A stretch of DNA of 64,000 nucleotides from Colwellia sp. PAMC 21821 (GTDB lineage Bacteria > Pseudomonadota > Gammaproteobacteria > Enterobacterales > Alteromonadaceae). This document shows positions 31,846 to 40,826 of this stretch, in pieces; within the stretch, counting starts at the first letter, position 1, and each line of letters opens with the position of its first letter. Below the pieces are notes generated by a model. It had not been told where the DNA came from. It was given only the letters and a program-made list of their open reading frames with translations, and made no database searches. The position numbers and the translations under genes were made by a program. The stretch lies in NCBI RefSeq assembly GCF_002077175.1, contig NZ_CP014943.1:1240001-1304000 (forward strand), written 5' to 3'.

Positions 31846-32297
31846 TGGTCGCTATAATCGAAGAGACATTAAAAAATCAGCACTTGAATATTTTTTTAGT
31901 AGAAGATGACGACGGTGATGCCAAAGCCATTTTTCGGGCATTTAGCAAGGCAAAAGTTACTAGCCCAATATTGCGTGCGTATGACGGACAAGAAGCATTG
32001 GAAACATTAAGGGCTGAAAATGGTCGCACTAAACTTTCTAGCCCTTTCATTTTGCTGCTTGATTTAAATATGCCAAGAATGGATGGCATTCAGTTTTTAA
32101 AAGAGTTACGCAATGACCCAAAGTTACAAAAAAGTATTGTCTTTATATTAACAACATCGAAAAGTGAACGAGATAAAAATGCAGCTTATAATCTAAATGT
32201 GGCGGGATATATTGTTAAAGAAACCGCTGGCGTAGACTTTCTTAAATTAATAAATTTAATTGATAGCTATCGCCACTTAATTGAATTACCTGAATAA
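31845..32297 (+). CDS. Single-domain response regulator, Rcp1-like
   Basis: A 150-residue stand-alone receiver with no output domain, of the Rcp1 type that pairs with phytochrome-class kinases. The acidic pocket is VEDDDGDA, the acceptor Asp is in LLLDLNMPRMDG, and the conserved Thr/Lys are in ILTTSKSE. Its ATG overlaps the kinase stop (TAATG), so the pair are coupled. It likely passes phosphate on or acts by protein contact. The REC-GGDEF protein encoded 350 bp downstream has the same VEDDDGDA/IEDDDGDA pocket and is a plausible next partner. Confidence 0.92.
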   Translation: MVAIIEETLKNQHLNIFLVEDDDGDAKAIFRAFSKAKVTSPILRAYDGQEALETLRAENGRTKLSSPFILLLDLNMPRMDGIQFLKELRNDPKLQKSIVFILTTSKSERDKNAAYNLNVAGYIVKETAGVDFLKLINLIDSYRHLIELPE

Positions 32298-32649
32298 TAG
32301 AATACAAATATCCTTTGCTTGCGTTAACCTGCATATACATCACAATTAGCTATAAACTATTTAAAATAACATTCATGGCGTATTATAAAATGAATATTGG
32401 CAAAATTTTTAGCGTTTATTACACCAACTTAATTAACTAGCGAGCTATTTTATGCGCAATAAATGCCCTCATTTAAATATTTATTTGAATAAATAATTGA
32501 GCTTAAAAACACACTGCATCAATGTTGTGTCAGGTAAAATCATCAGATCATGTGTGAAATTTACATCACTCTTTCATTTTGATGCTTATCGAAAGTTAAG
32601 TAAAAAACATCAAAAAATTAATTATTAACTAGGAATAATCAGGTAGCAC
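32298..32649. other. Intergenic region, no gene seen
   Basis: About 350 AT-rich bp between the receiver and REC-GGDEF genes. It likely holds a separate promoter for the latter. No hairpin with a T-run was found. Confidence 0.45.
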
Positions 32650-33585
32650 ATGACTCAATCAACGCTGAGAATATTTCATATTGAAGATGACGATGGTGAC
32701 GCTAGACAAGTCAAACGTGATTGCACTAAAGAATTTGATACCGAGCATTTTACCTTAACCCGTGTTGATGCAATCGACGCTGCGCTGATAGCCTTAAAAG
32801 CGTCATATTACGATGTAATATTATTAGATTTAAACTTAGGTGATGGCCGCGGATTAGAAAACCTTCGAATAATTAAAGAACTGATCCCAGATACCCCAAT
32901 CGTAGTGCTAAGTGGTCATGATGACACCAAAACAGCGCTTGACGCGATTCGTGGTGGCGCACAAGAGTATATAATAAAGTCGACTAACAACAGTCGCCAC
33001 CTTGGTTTGGCCATATTGTCATCCATCGAACGTAAAGCTTATGAGCGGCATTTGTATCAATTAGCTAATCAAGATGAATTAACTGGTTTAAATAACAGAC
33101 GAGCATTTAACAACTATCTAAGGCCTTGGTTAATTCGAGCGGCTCGCTGGCAGCGTACCGAAACGGTAATGTTTATGGATGTAAACGGCTTCAAACAAGT
33201 AAACGACACCTTAGGTCACGATGTTGGAGACTTATTGTTGCAACACATTGCCGCAACGCTGCGCGCGGGATTACGCGCAAGTGACATGCTGGCAAGGTTT
33301 GCTGGTGATGAATTTGTTGTGCACCTAGACGCACCATCTCACGAATCAGTAGAAATCAGTGCGAGTATTGCAGAAAAAATAAGTGCATTGTTTGAAGAAA
33401 CAGTTTTGATAGCAGGTCATGAGATAAAAACCAGTGTCAGCATTGGCATCGCCTTTTATCCTGAACATGGCCAAGACACAGTATCACTTATTAAAAGTGC
33501 TGATAAAGCGATGTATCAAGCTAAAAAAGCGAAACTACCTTATGTTTTTTATCAACCTACTGAAGAGCTTAAGCTGGTACAGTAA
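32650..33585 (+). CDS. Response regulator with diguanylate cyclase output (REC-GGDEF)
   Basis: This 311-residue protein makes c-di-GMP when its receiver is phosphorylated. Receiver residues 1-130 carry IEDDDGDA, acceptor Asp in ILLDLNLGDGRG and the conserved Lys in YIIKST. The GGDEF domain (about 145-305) has DELTGLNNRRAF and MDVNGFKQVND. Its active motif is AGDEF rather than GGDEF, a form that is active in many enzymes. RASD five residues before it is a product-inhibition site. It probably acts with the histidine kinase and receiver upstream. Confidence 0.92.
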   Translation: MTQSTLRIFHIEDDDGDARQVKRDCTKEFDTEHFTLTRVDAIDAALIALKASYYDVILLDLNLGDGRGLENLRIIKELIPDTPIVVLSGHDDTKTALDAIRGGAQEYIIKSTNNSRHLGLAILSSIERKAYERHLYQLANQDELTGLNNRRAFNNYLRPWLIRAARWQRTETVMFMDVNGFKQVNDTLGHDVGDLLLQHIAATLRAGLRASDMLARFAGDEFVVHLDAPSHESVEISASIAEKISALFEETVLIAGHEIKTSVSIGIAFYPEHGQDTVSLIKSADKAMYQAKKAKLPYVFYQPTEELKLVQ

Positions 33586-33649
33586 CTACCAACTAGCCAA
33601 TTAAACTTATAGCCAAAAAAATATTTCCACTGTTAAGTTGAAAAATAAA

Positions 33650-33673
33650 GGAGTCAACTTATCTGTCGACTCC
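33650..33673. terminator. Stem-loop between convergent genes
   Basis: Arms ggagtcaac (33650-33658) and gtcgactcc (33665-33673) with one wobble. It lies between the ends of the REC-GGDEF and cupin genes. There is no strong T-run. Confidence 0.4.
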
Positions 33674-33736
33674 AATACGTCTTTTAGTACCAATTCAAAT
33701 CAGAACTTAACTAACATAACAAAGTTAAAGCTTAGT

Positions 33737-34735
33737 TCAAATGAATGCAGGCGCTTTTGGAAAATCATTTCGGCGAGTGATGTATAAAATACATTCACCG
33801 TGCCCCGTTTGTGTAAATGAACGCTTTGCGCCTATAGGTGTTGTAAAAGTATCGCCTTTTGTCAGCGAAAGTGTTTCACCGTCTACGGTTATATCAAGCT
33901 TTCCTTGCTGAACAAAAATCACTTCTTCTTCGAATCGAATATGCTCAGGCACTACCGCATTACTTTGTAATTTTAGCCCTCGCACAACAAAGCCATGCGA
34001 CCAACTCAACTTACTTGCAGGTAAATCTTCGATTATATTCTTGTTGCCGACTAATGCGACTTCTTCAACGCCATCAAACTGTGCTAAACAAGTATTTTTT
34101 GACCAAGCAAAAGTATCACTACGTTGTACAATTGACTCCATTTCTTCGTCGCCAACAATACGATGTTCTGCAATTTTCTCTGTTGACGTAACGGGCATAG
34201 GTTGCTTACCTTCTGGTACTTTTTCACCTAAAGTTGTGTCTACTAAGCTACCGTCATCTAGCAGGATCAAACCATATTTTTCAGCAAGGTCAAATACTTG
34301 AGGTGCCCATAATACGTTACCTGGGTCATCACTGCCTAAAACCGCATACAAATAAGCGCTACCTTCGCCCACATTTTCGAAACCACGAAAAATATCTGTT
34401 GGAATAGAAATAATGTCACCTTCGTTTATTATAACTTTTCCATCCTCACCGTTCACACCACTCATAAAAGCCCATGTGCCACTATGTATAACAAAGAACT
34501 CTTCAGTTAAATGACTATGTTGAGAATTTAAGCAACCTGCAGGCTGGCGAGCTCCGCCAATATTAAAACCATGAGGAATCGAAATGTGTATATGTTGGTC
34601 GGGATTTTCTGCCACACCAGGCCCAATAAGGGTAAAATTTTCTTTTTTATCACTACCAGGGCTGCGCGTATCAATAAAAGCATTAGTACAAGGTTTTAAG
34701 TCATCATATCTGATCAATCTGTCTGCTAATGTCAT
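33737..34735 (-). CDS. Bicupin protein, putative metal-dependent oxygenase or isomerase
   Basis: A 332-residue protein with two cupin barrels. The first (about 60-150) has the metal set HSHLTEEFFVIHSG, with His, His and Glu. The second (about 245-325) has EHIRFEEEVIFVQQGKLDI, keeping His and Glu positions but with a less complete set. Bicupins of this length are often dioxygenases or sugar isomerases. AGGA lies upstream of the ATG. It is transcribed with the SDR gene 80 bp upstream, leftward from the shared divergent promoter of this catabolic locus. The reaction is unknown. Confidence 0.75.
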   Translation of the reverse strand: MTLADRLIRYDDLKPCTNAFIDTRSPGSDKKENFTLIGPGVAENPDQHIHISIPHGFNIGGARQPAGCLNSQHSHLTEEFFVIHSGTWAFMSGVNGEDGKVIINEGDIISIPTDIFRGFENVGEGSAYLYAVLGSDDPGNVLWAPQVFDLAEKYGLILLDDGSLVDTTLGEKVPEGKQPMPVTSTEKIAEHRIVGDEEMESIVQRSDTFAWSKNTCLAQFDGVEEVALVGNKNIIEDLPASKLSWSHGFVVRGLKLQSNAVVPEHIRFEEEVIFVQQGKLDITVDGETLSLTKGDTFTTPIGAKRSFTQTGHGECILYITRRNDFPKAPAFI

Positions 34736-34814
34736 CTTTTTATATCCTATTGTTTTTACTTTCGTTAAGTCATTACGTTTAAATCATTCATGTATGTTGC
34801 TTACTATTTAACGT

Positions 34815-35555
34815 TTAATGTGCAGTCCAACCACCATCAACTTTAATGCTAGTGCCGGTGATCATCGAAGCTAAATCACTTAATAAGAAGGTACAGCTAT
34901 TAGCGATATCTTCTACTTTCGCTAAGCGGCCTAGGGGGATCATATTAAAAACAAAGTTTTTAAAAGCTTCGTCTTCAAACATCGGCTCAGTCATTGGGGT
35001 TAATACGAAGGTAGGAGCGACAGTATTTACGCGAATATTATGCTCGGCTAACTCAACAGCCATCGCTTTAGTCACGCCTTCTACCGCATGTTTGCTCATA
35101 CAGTACAAAGTACGACCAGGTGAACCAACAAAACCCATTTGTGATGACATATTTACAATAGACGCACATTTGCTGCGCTTCATCGGCGTAATCGCCGCTT
35201 GAGATATTTTATAAAGTGTTCGAATATTTAAATCGATCACCGCATCTATATTTTCGCTGCTTTGCTCTTCCATAGGACCAACGCGGTTTATGCCGGCATT
35301 ATTAACTAAACCATCTAAAGTGGGTAATTCGCGTAATCTTTTATAAAAAGCATCACTTGTTACGTCCATCACCCAAGGTGTTATATTTTCAGGATAAAGT
35401 TCAGTCAATTTATCTAAATCACTTTTTGTTCGAGCTACCGCAATAACATTAGCGCCATACTTAGCCGCCATAACAGCACAGCCCAAACCAATACCCTTAC
35501 CTGCACCAGCAATTAATATCGTTTTACTTGTGAATAAATTTTCATTAAAGCTCAT
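34815..35555 (-). CDS. Short-chain dehydrogenase/reductase
   Basis: This classical NAD(P)-dependent SDR of 246 residues oxidises or reduces a hydroxyl/keto pair. The cofactor fold is AGAGKGIGLG, followed by NNAGINRVG. The catalytic serine is in MSSQMG and the YxxxK motif is YCMSK. The C-terminus DGGWTAH is typical of the family. I use ATG 35555 (MSFNENLF) because AGGA lies upstream and the extra 22 residues have no SDR homology. It diverges from the histidinol-dehydrogenase-like gene, with a putative operator at 35,580. Confidence 0.9.
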   Translation of the reverse strand: MSFNENLFTSKTILIAGAGKGIGLGCAVMAAKYGANVIAVARTKSDLDKLTELYPENITPWVMDVTSDAFYKRLRELPTLDGLVNNAGINRVGPMEEQSSENIDAVIDLNIRTLYKISQAAITPMKRSKCASIVNMSSQMGFVGSPGRTLYCMSKHAVEGVTKAMAVELAEHNIRVNTVAPTFVLTPMTEPMFEDEAFKNFVFNMIPLGRLAKVEDIANSCTFLLSDLASMITGTSIKVDGGWTAH

Positions 35556-35579
35556 AACATATATCCTAAAATCAATTAT

Positions 35580-35593
35580 TGCATTCGAAGTCA
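35580..35593. promoter_or_regulatory. Putative LacI-family operator, SDR/HDH promoter
   Basis: tgcattcgaagtca matches the locus palindrome TGACTTCGAAGTCA at 12 of 14 positions and keeps the central CG. It lies in the 130-bp divergent gap, 25 bp before the SDR start codon. Confidence 0.6.
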
Positions 35594-35685
35594 TTATTAC
35601 GTAGGATTTAGATAAGTTCAAGTTAATAAGTCGAATCTGTATTAATTAAGTCAAAATTTAAATCAAATAAACTGGAGATATTGAA

Positions 35686-36960
35686 ATGATTAAATACCTA
35701 AAAAAAGGCAAGCAAGAAGAAGAAAAAAAAGACTTCTTACAATCAGTTAAGACAACAGTAGAGAATATTCTTGAAGATATTGAACAAGATGGTGATAAAG
35801 CTGTTGCAAAATACTCTGAAACCTTCGATAAATGGAATCCGAAGTCATTCAGACTAACAGAAGAAGAAATTAAAGCCTGTTATGAAGAACTCGATGACAG
35901 TGTTATTGAAGATATTAAATGGGCACAAACGCAAGTGCGTAATTTTGCTCAAATTCAACGCGACTCAATGAAAGACGTTGAAGTAGAAACATTACCTGGC
36001 GTTATACTCGGCCACAAACATATACCAATGGAAAGTGTTGGCTGTTATGTGCCAGGTGGTAAATACCCATTAGTTGCATCTGCACACATGAGTGTTGTTA
36101 CCGCTAAAGTTGCTGGTGTAAAACGTGTTATTGCTGCGGCGCCACCATTTAATGGCAAACCATCACCTGCAATTGTTGTTGCAATGGATTTAGCCGGCGC
36201 TGACGAAATATATTGTTTTGGTGGCGTACAAGCGATAGCGGCTATGGCTATTGGCACAGAAACAATTGCCCCTGTTGATATGATTGTTGGTCCAGGCAAC
36301 GCTTTTGTTGCTGAAGCAAAACGCCAACTATTTGGTCGTGTAGGTATTGATTTATTTGCTGGTCCAACAGAAACATTAGTTATTGCCGATGAAAGTGTTG
36401 ATGGCGAATTATGTGCTGCCGACCTACTAGGTCAAGCTGAGCATGGCCCTACATCGCCTGCCATATTATTGACTAATAGTGAGAAATTGGCACGCGATAC
36501 TATGGCCGAAGTTGAAAGACAGTTAACTATTTTACCAACGGCAGAAGTTGCCGGTGCCGCATGGAAAGATCACGGTGAAGTTATTGTTTGTGATACCTAC
36601 GAAGAAATGGTTCAAGTTGCTAACGACTTAGCTTTTGAACACGTACAAATAATGACTGAAAACATTCCATATTTTAAAGAGAATATGCGTAACTTTGGTG
36701 CCCTATTCTTAGGCCCAGAAACAAACGTTTCTTATGGTGACAAGTGTATTGGCACAAACCATACGCTTCCAACTCGTAAGGCAGCACGTTATACTGGCGG
36801 GTTATGGGTTGGTAAGTTTATTAAAACCTGTACATTTCAGAGCGCTACAAAAGAAGCATCGGTTGTTGTGGGTGAATATTGCTCAAGACTTTGTGCTGTT
36901 GAAGGGTTTGCTGGTCATAAGGAGCAAGCCGATATTCGTTTAAGAAGATATAAAGGGTAA
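35686..36960 (+). CDS. Histidinol-dehydrogenase-family oxidoreductase, HpsN-like
   Basis: A 424-residue NAD-dependent enzyme of the histidinol dehydrogenase fold, expected to oxidise an alcohol twice to a carboxylate. It keeps the Zn-site Gln and His in [10 protein letters not shown] and the catalytic Glu-His in AFEHVQ. Also present are [14 protein letters not shown] and [16 protein letters not shown]. The C-terminus [26 protein letters not shown] differs from HisD and looks like the sulfopropanediol dehydrogenase (HpsN) branch. There are no his genes around it. It heads the operon HDH-lacI-hydrolase-aldolase. The substrate need not be a sulfonate. Confidence 0.82.
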   Translation: MIKYLKKGKQEEEKKDFLQSVKTTVENILEDIEQDGDKAVAKYSETFDKWNPKSFRLTEEEIKACYEELDDSVIEDIKWAQTQVRNFAQIQRDSMKDVEVETLPGVILGHKHIPMESVGCYVPGGKYPLVASAHMSVVTAKVAGVKRVIAAAPPFNGKPSPAIVVAMDLAGADEIYCFGGVQAIAAMAIGTETIAPVDMIVGPGNAFVAEAKRQLFGRVGIDLFAGPTETLVIADESVDGELCAADLLGQAEHGPTSPAILLTNSEKLARDTMAEVERQLTILPTAEVAGAAWKDHGEVIVCDTYEEMVQVANDLAFEHVQIMTENIPYFKENMRNFGALFLGPETNVSYGDKCIGTNHTLPTRKAARYTGGLWVGKFIKTCTFQSATKEASVVVGEYCSRLCAVEGFAGHKEQADIRLRRYKG

Positions 36961-36963
36961 ACA

Positions 36964-37971
36964 TTGACTAAAACTAAAAAAGTTACTTCTTATGATGTCG
37001 CTCGCGAAGCGGGCGTATCACAATCAGCTGTTTCTCGCGTATTTAGACCGGGCTTAAGTGTCTCGGCAAAAACTCGCGAGAAGGTAACGGCCGTAGCCAA
37101 TAAAATGGGTTATCGACCTAATGCAATCGCGAGAATGCTGATTACTAAACAGTCTGGAATGGTGGCTGTTATCGTTTCGTCACGTGCGAACGTTAACTAC
37201 CCTGAAGTACTTTCGCAAGTCAGCAAACAACTTGCGGCTCGTAATAAACGAGTTTTATTATTTACCTTAGATGACGCTGAGGGTGTAGATGAGTTATTTG
37301 AACAAATCTGGACCTTCCAAGTTGATGGCGTTATCGCACTTGCTGCTCATTTTGAAAGCCAACGTTTGGCACAATTTGAGCAACATAAAATACCCGTAGT
37401 GCTCTATAACCGTAATGTTCCTGATGCCTCAACCAATACCGTTTGTTGTAATCATGAGCAAGGCATTAAACAACTGCTTGCCGAATTAAAATTAAACAAT
37501 CCTAAATCCTATTTAGTCCTTTCAGGCCCTGAAGATTCAGATGTTGCCAACGAACGTCGCGAAATTGCCCTTGATTTACTGCGAAAATCAGGTGAAGAAA
37601 ATGTTCCTGTGCTTTATGGCGACTATTCGTATCAATCAGGCAGAGACTGTATTGCCCAATGGTTGAAGAAAAACCCTGCGCCAGATGCTGTAATTTGCAG
37701 TAATGATACGATGGCTATTGGCGTAATTGACGAAATAAGAGAAAATCACAACATTCATATTCCAAACGATATGTCTGTTGTAGGATTTGATGGAATAGCT
37801 TCATCATTTTGGCAAAGTTACCAAATTACAACGGTTAAGCAACCGCTAGAACAACTGGTAAAAGCAGCTGTAGACATGTTAATAGAACACATTGAAAACC
37901 CTGATTCGCCACCTGAAGCTCGTGTATTAACGGGCACCTTAATCAAAGGAAATTCAGTAAAGCGACCTTAA
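36964..37971 (+). CDS. LacI-family transcriptional regulator
   Basis: This 335-residue repressor is the likely local regulator of the catabolic locus. The N-terminal helix-turn-helix is SYDVAREAGVSQSAVSRVFRPG and the hinge helix is YRPNAIARMLI. A periplasmic-binding-protein-like effector domain follows (GVIALAAHF, AICSNDTMAIGV-like strand, DMSVVGFDG). The start is TTG at 36964, with AAGGG in the last codons of the HDH gene six bases upstream. A palindrome with a central CG, typical of LacI operators, lies in front of several transcription units here. Confidence 0.92.
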   Translation: MTKTKKVTSYDVAREAGVSQSAVSRVFRPGLSVSAKTREKVTAVANKMGYRPNAIARMLITKQSGMVAVIVSSRANVNYPEVLSQVSKQLAARNKRVLLFTLDDAEGVDELFEQIWTFQVDGVIALAAHFESQRLAQFEQHKIPVVLYNRNVPDASTNTVCCNHEQGIKQLLAELKLNNPKSYLVLSGPEDSDVANERREIALDLLRKSGEENVPVLYGDYSYQSGRDCIAQWLKKNPAPDAVICSNDTMAIGVIDEIRENHNIHIPNDMSVVGFDGIASSFWQSYQITTVKQPLEQLVKAAVDMLIEHIENPDSPPEARVLTGTLIKGNSVKRP

Positions 37972-37986
37972 CTAGGTTATGTTGTT

Positions 37987-38712
37987 ATGTCCTCTTTGCC
38001 CATTTTAATTTTACCCGGCACCTTATGCACAGGTGCTATGTTTAGTCATCAAATAGCACAACTCAATCAATATTGTCATCAGATATCAGTTGTACAATTT
38101 ACTGATGAAGCTACCTTGCCAGCAATGGCAGCGACCGTAATAAAGGCAACAGGTGATCAGCCATGCGCTATTATTGGTTTTTCAATGGGTGGCATTGTTG
38201 CTGCTCAAGTAGCTAAAACCCACCCTCACCTTATTGCTAAGCTCGCGTTAATTAATTCTAATTGCCATGCTGATCTTCCTGAAAGAAAAGCTGGCAGAGT
38301 TGAACATATTAAACAAGCCAATGCTGGGCAGCTTAGGCTATTGATCGAAAATACATTTATGCCTAACTACCTTTACCAACAAAAAGCAGAATACCAAAAA
38401 ATTATTCTAGATATGGCTTTATCACTTGGTGAAAAATGCTTTTCTGCACAAGCAATGGCAATAGAAGATCGCCCAGACACGCTTAATGTTCTACAAAGCC
38501 TTAAGGCGAACATACTTATTATAAGTGGTCTACAAGATAAAATATGCCCGGTTGAACATCAATTGCTAATGCATAAAGCACTACCCAACAGCGAATTGTT
38601 ATTACTAGAGCAATGCGCTCATTTCTCGCCTTTAGAGCAAGCAGAGAAAGTATCGCAAGCATTAATCCAATGGTATTCATTGCCGTTAACTCAACAACAA
38701 AAAACCAGTTAA
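37987..38712 (+). CDS. Alpha/beta hydrolase
   Basis: A 241-residue cytoplasmic esterase or lactonase. The nucleophile elbow is GFSMGG (Ser near 77), the acid is in ISGLQDKICP, and the histidine is in EQCAHFSPLEQ. Oxyanion-region residues are in LPGTLCTGAMF. It resembles the 3-oxoadipate enol-lactonase/MenH-like group in size. It lies 15 bp after lacI and 16 bp before the aldolase gene, so it is an operon member; a ring-opening or ester-cleaving step in the pathway is plausible but inferred. Confidence 0.83.
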   Translation: MSSLPILILPGTLCTGAMFSHQIAQLNQYCHQISVVQFTDEATLPAMAATVIKATGDQPCAIIGFSMGGIVAAQVAKTHPHLIAKLALINSNCHADLPERKAGRVEHIKQANAGQLRLLIENTFMPNYLYQQKAEYQKIILDMALSLGEKCFSAQAMAIEDRPDTLNVLQSLKANILIISGLQDKICPVEHQLLMHKALPNSELLLLEQCAHFSPLEQAEKVSQALIQWYSLPLTQQQKTS

Positions 38713-38728
38713 ACATTAGGGATAAAAA

Positions 38729-39499
38729 ATGAATTTTAAACAGGCATTAGCGACAAAGTCCCCCTTACTCGGCACATATATCAAAACCCCACATTTTCAT
38801 AACGCCGAAGTATTAGCCCATACAAATTTAGACGTTTTATGTTTAGATGCTGAACATGCACCATTCGACAGAGCAGATTTAGACACTTGTGTATTAGCCG
38901 CTAAATCAAAACAAAAGCCGGTAATTATTCGCATACCCGACAGTGAAAATGCCACTATTTTAAATGCCTTAGATCTAGGCGCTGACGGTATCGTAATTCC
39001 GCATGTATTAAATGCCGAACATGCTAAACGCATAGTGAAAAAGTGCTTTTATGGGCCTGACGGTAGAGGGTATGCAGGTTCAACACGCTTTGCTGGTTAC
39101 ACTACTCATAAATTGCCCGACAACTTAGCCGCCAATAAAAATGGAACTTGCGTAATTGCGCAAATTGAAGACTTAGAGGCCGTAGACGACATTGAGGCTA
39201 TTTGCCAAGTCGAAGGCATTGATTGCATTTTTATTGGCAGAATGGATTTAACGGTAGCGTTACAACAAACAGATCCTAGCCACCCTGATGTAATAACAGC
39301 CGTTGAAAAAGTTGTTGCAGCTGCTAAGAAGTACAACAAAAACTGCGGTATGTTTGTCGGTAATTTGGCTGAGCTTCCTCATTGGATAAAATCAGGTGTG
39401 AGTTTGTTTTTATTAGGCTCTGATCATAGTTTTTTACTTAATGGCGCTAATCAATTGCAGCAGAGCTTTGAAAGCTCAATAGCAAAGTCAGCAGAATAA
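38729..39499 (+). CDS. HpcH/HpaI family aldolase
   Basis: A class II aldolase of 256 residues that splits 4-hydroxy-2-oxo acids to pyruvate and an aldehyde. Family marks: LGTYIKTPHFHNAEVL at the start, CLDAEHAPFD, IIRIPDSE, GADGIVIPHV, the substrate loop GPDGRGYAGSTRFAGYT, and the metal-binding QIEDLEAVDDIEAI and FIGRMDLTVAL. AGGG lies upstream of the ATG. It is the last gene of the HDH operon, before a strong terminator, and suggests that the pathway ends in pyruvate. Confidence 0.9.
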   Translation: MNFKQALATKSPLLGTYIKTPHFHNAEVLAHTNLDVLCLDAEHAPFDRADLDTCVLAAKSKQKPVIIRIPDSENATILNALDLGADGIVIPHVLNAEHAKRIVKKCFYGPDGRGYAGSTRFAGYTTHKLPDNLAANKNGTCVIAQIEDLEAVDDIEAICQVEGIDCIFIGRMDLTVALQQTDPSHPDVITAVEKVVAAAKKYNKNCGMFVGNLAELPHWIKSGVSLFLLGSDHSFLLNGANQLQQSFESSIAKSAE

Positions 39500-39522
39500 A
39501 ACCTTAAACATCTCTTTATAGT

Positions 39523-39560
39523 ATGAATAAATAAAGCCCTTTCGGGCTTTATTTATTCAT
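39523..39560. terminator. Bidirectional terminator
   Basis: Perfect 17-bp arms around loop tttc; the inner stem is aaagccc/gggcttt, flanked by A and T tracts. It serves the aldolase operon from the left and the SnoaL gene from the right. Confidence 0.9.
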
Positions 39561-39568
39561 AGAAAGAA

Positions 39569-40579
39569 TTAGCAACGAGCTTTATTAAACTCTTTCATTC
39601 TACCTAATACATCAACGCCAAGCTGATGATAAACGTGTAGTAAATCAACCAATACCCAATTTTCTCGTATTAGCCCTTTCTCACAGCGCCAGAAATCTAA
39701 GCTACGCATTGTAATTTTTTGATTTGATGGCGCAATACCAAGCCAGCCATCGCCACTTACTTTCATTTGCATACCGGGCCAGGCGGTAAATCCAACATAT
39801 TCGCCATCGGCAAATAAATAGCCTTTTCCAACATCGCCAACACGATTAGGCATACCATTTAAAAACGGTATTTGATGCCAATTTCTAAAACCTTTAATAC
39901 CACGACCTGTGCCGATACCTGAAGGACCATACCAACTACATCTTGGATGCCAATATTTTTCTAGTTGCATTGCTTCAACACCACCAAGCGCATAATTACC
40001 TAATGAATTACACATATCACCAACAAGCTTGCAGCTCAGATTAGCCTTTAGATCGTCATTTTCTATCTTTAAACCATCTTGTGTTGCGGGTGCGGGTACA
40101 TGCCACTCTCTTCCCAAGCTCGGTGCCATTGGCCATGCTTTGGCTTGCATCATAACTTCAGGTATATCCCACAGCGCCTGCATTTCAATGACAACACCGT
40201 TTTCTATTCGATAAAATTCATGAAAACGCATCACCACTTGATGTCCTGTTGCCGGAATATCTAACCAACTTTTTTCAAAGCTGCCCGTATAATATCCACA
40301 ACAACCTACCCAAGTACTGCCATCTTCAGCAGATCCTGCCATAACAATAGTTTCGCGGCGCTCAAGATCGGGAATGGCGTGCTTTAGCGGTTTATAAGCA
40401 TCTTCATATAAACTGTTTGGTCCAGCTAAAGTTTCAAAAGGATAACAAAGTTGTATCTTAGCTTTAGGTGAAAAAACCGTTTTAATCGCCGACTTAACCG
40501 CCTCTTCATCGTAATCATATAAAGCTAGACTTAAAGGCTTTATTACACTTTTACTTGCGTTACGTAAATCCTGAGACAC
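39569..40579 (-). CDS. Double SnoaL/NTF2-fold protein, paralogue A
   Basis: This 336-residue protein consists of two SnoaL/NTF2-like domains (about 15-165 and 185-330). Such cone-shaped folds act as cyclases, hydratases, isomerases or ring-opening enzymes on bound small molecules. The second domain has HPRCSWYGPSGIGTGRGIKGFRNWHQIPFL, shared almost exactly with paralogue B (WYGPAGIGTTRGIEGFRRDHQ). RENWVLVDLLHVYHQLGVDV closes it. The start is GTG at 40579 with AGGAG upstream. It diverges from paralogue B around an operator palindrome. The reaction is unknown. Confidence 0.78.
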   Translation of the reverse strand: MSQDLRNASKSVIKPLSLALYDYDEEAVKSAIKTVFSPKAKIQLCYPFETLAGPNSLYEDAYKPLKHAIPDLERRETIVMAGSAEDGSTWVGCCGYYTGSFEKSWLDIPATGHQVVMRFHEFYRIENGVVIEMQALWDIPEVMMQAKAWPMAPSLGREWHVPAPATQDGLKIENDDLKANLSCKLVGDMCNSLGNYALGGVEAMQLEKYWHPRCSWYGPSGIGTGRGIKGFRNWHQIPFLNGMPNRVGDVGKGYLFADGEYVGFTAWPGMQMKVSGDGWLGIAPSNQKITMRSLDFWRCEKGLIRENWVLVDLLHVYHQLGVDVLGRMKEFNKARC

Positions 40580-40751
40580 ATTTATTCTCCTATGTTAAAT
40601 ACAACCTATTCTATTAATACCAATAGATTATTTATTCTTTTATCGCACTAAACCATTCTCAACAGTTATTGGGTTTTCGACGTAGATATTTTTTATGTTA
40701 AAGCGCTAAATAAAGTCTTTAATGAACTTTTTATATTCTTACACTAAAACA

Positions 40752-40769
40752 AGTGACTTCGAAGTCACT
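40752..40769. promoter_or_regulatory. Putative LacI-family operator, 18-bp perfect palindrome
   Basis: agtgacttcgaagtcact is a perfect palindrome in the divergent gap between SnoaL paralogues A and B, 58 bp before the chosen start of B. Its 14-bp core TGACTTCGAAGTCA recurs exactly at 43,159. Confidence 0.8.
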
Positions 40770-40826
40770 CGATGATAACCTCATAAAAAAGTAATTCAAG
40801 TAAAACTTATTTTAGTGGAGAAAAAT

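Noticed and set aside
35686..36960. Histidinol dehydrogenase HisD
   Set aside because: No his genes are near, the C-terminus differs, and the gene is in a regulated catabolic operon.
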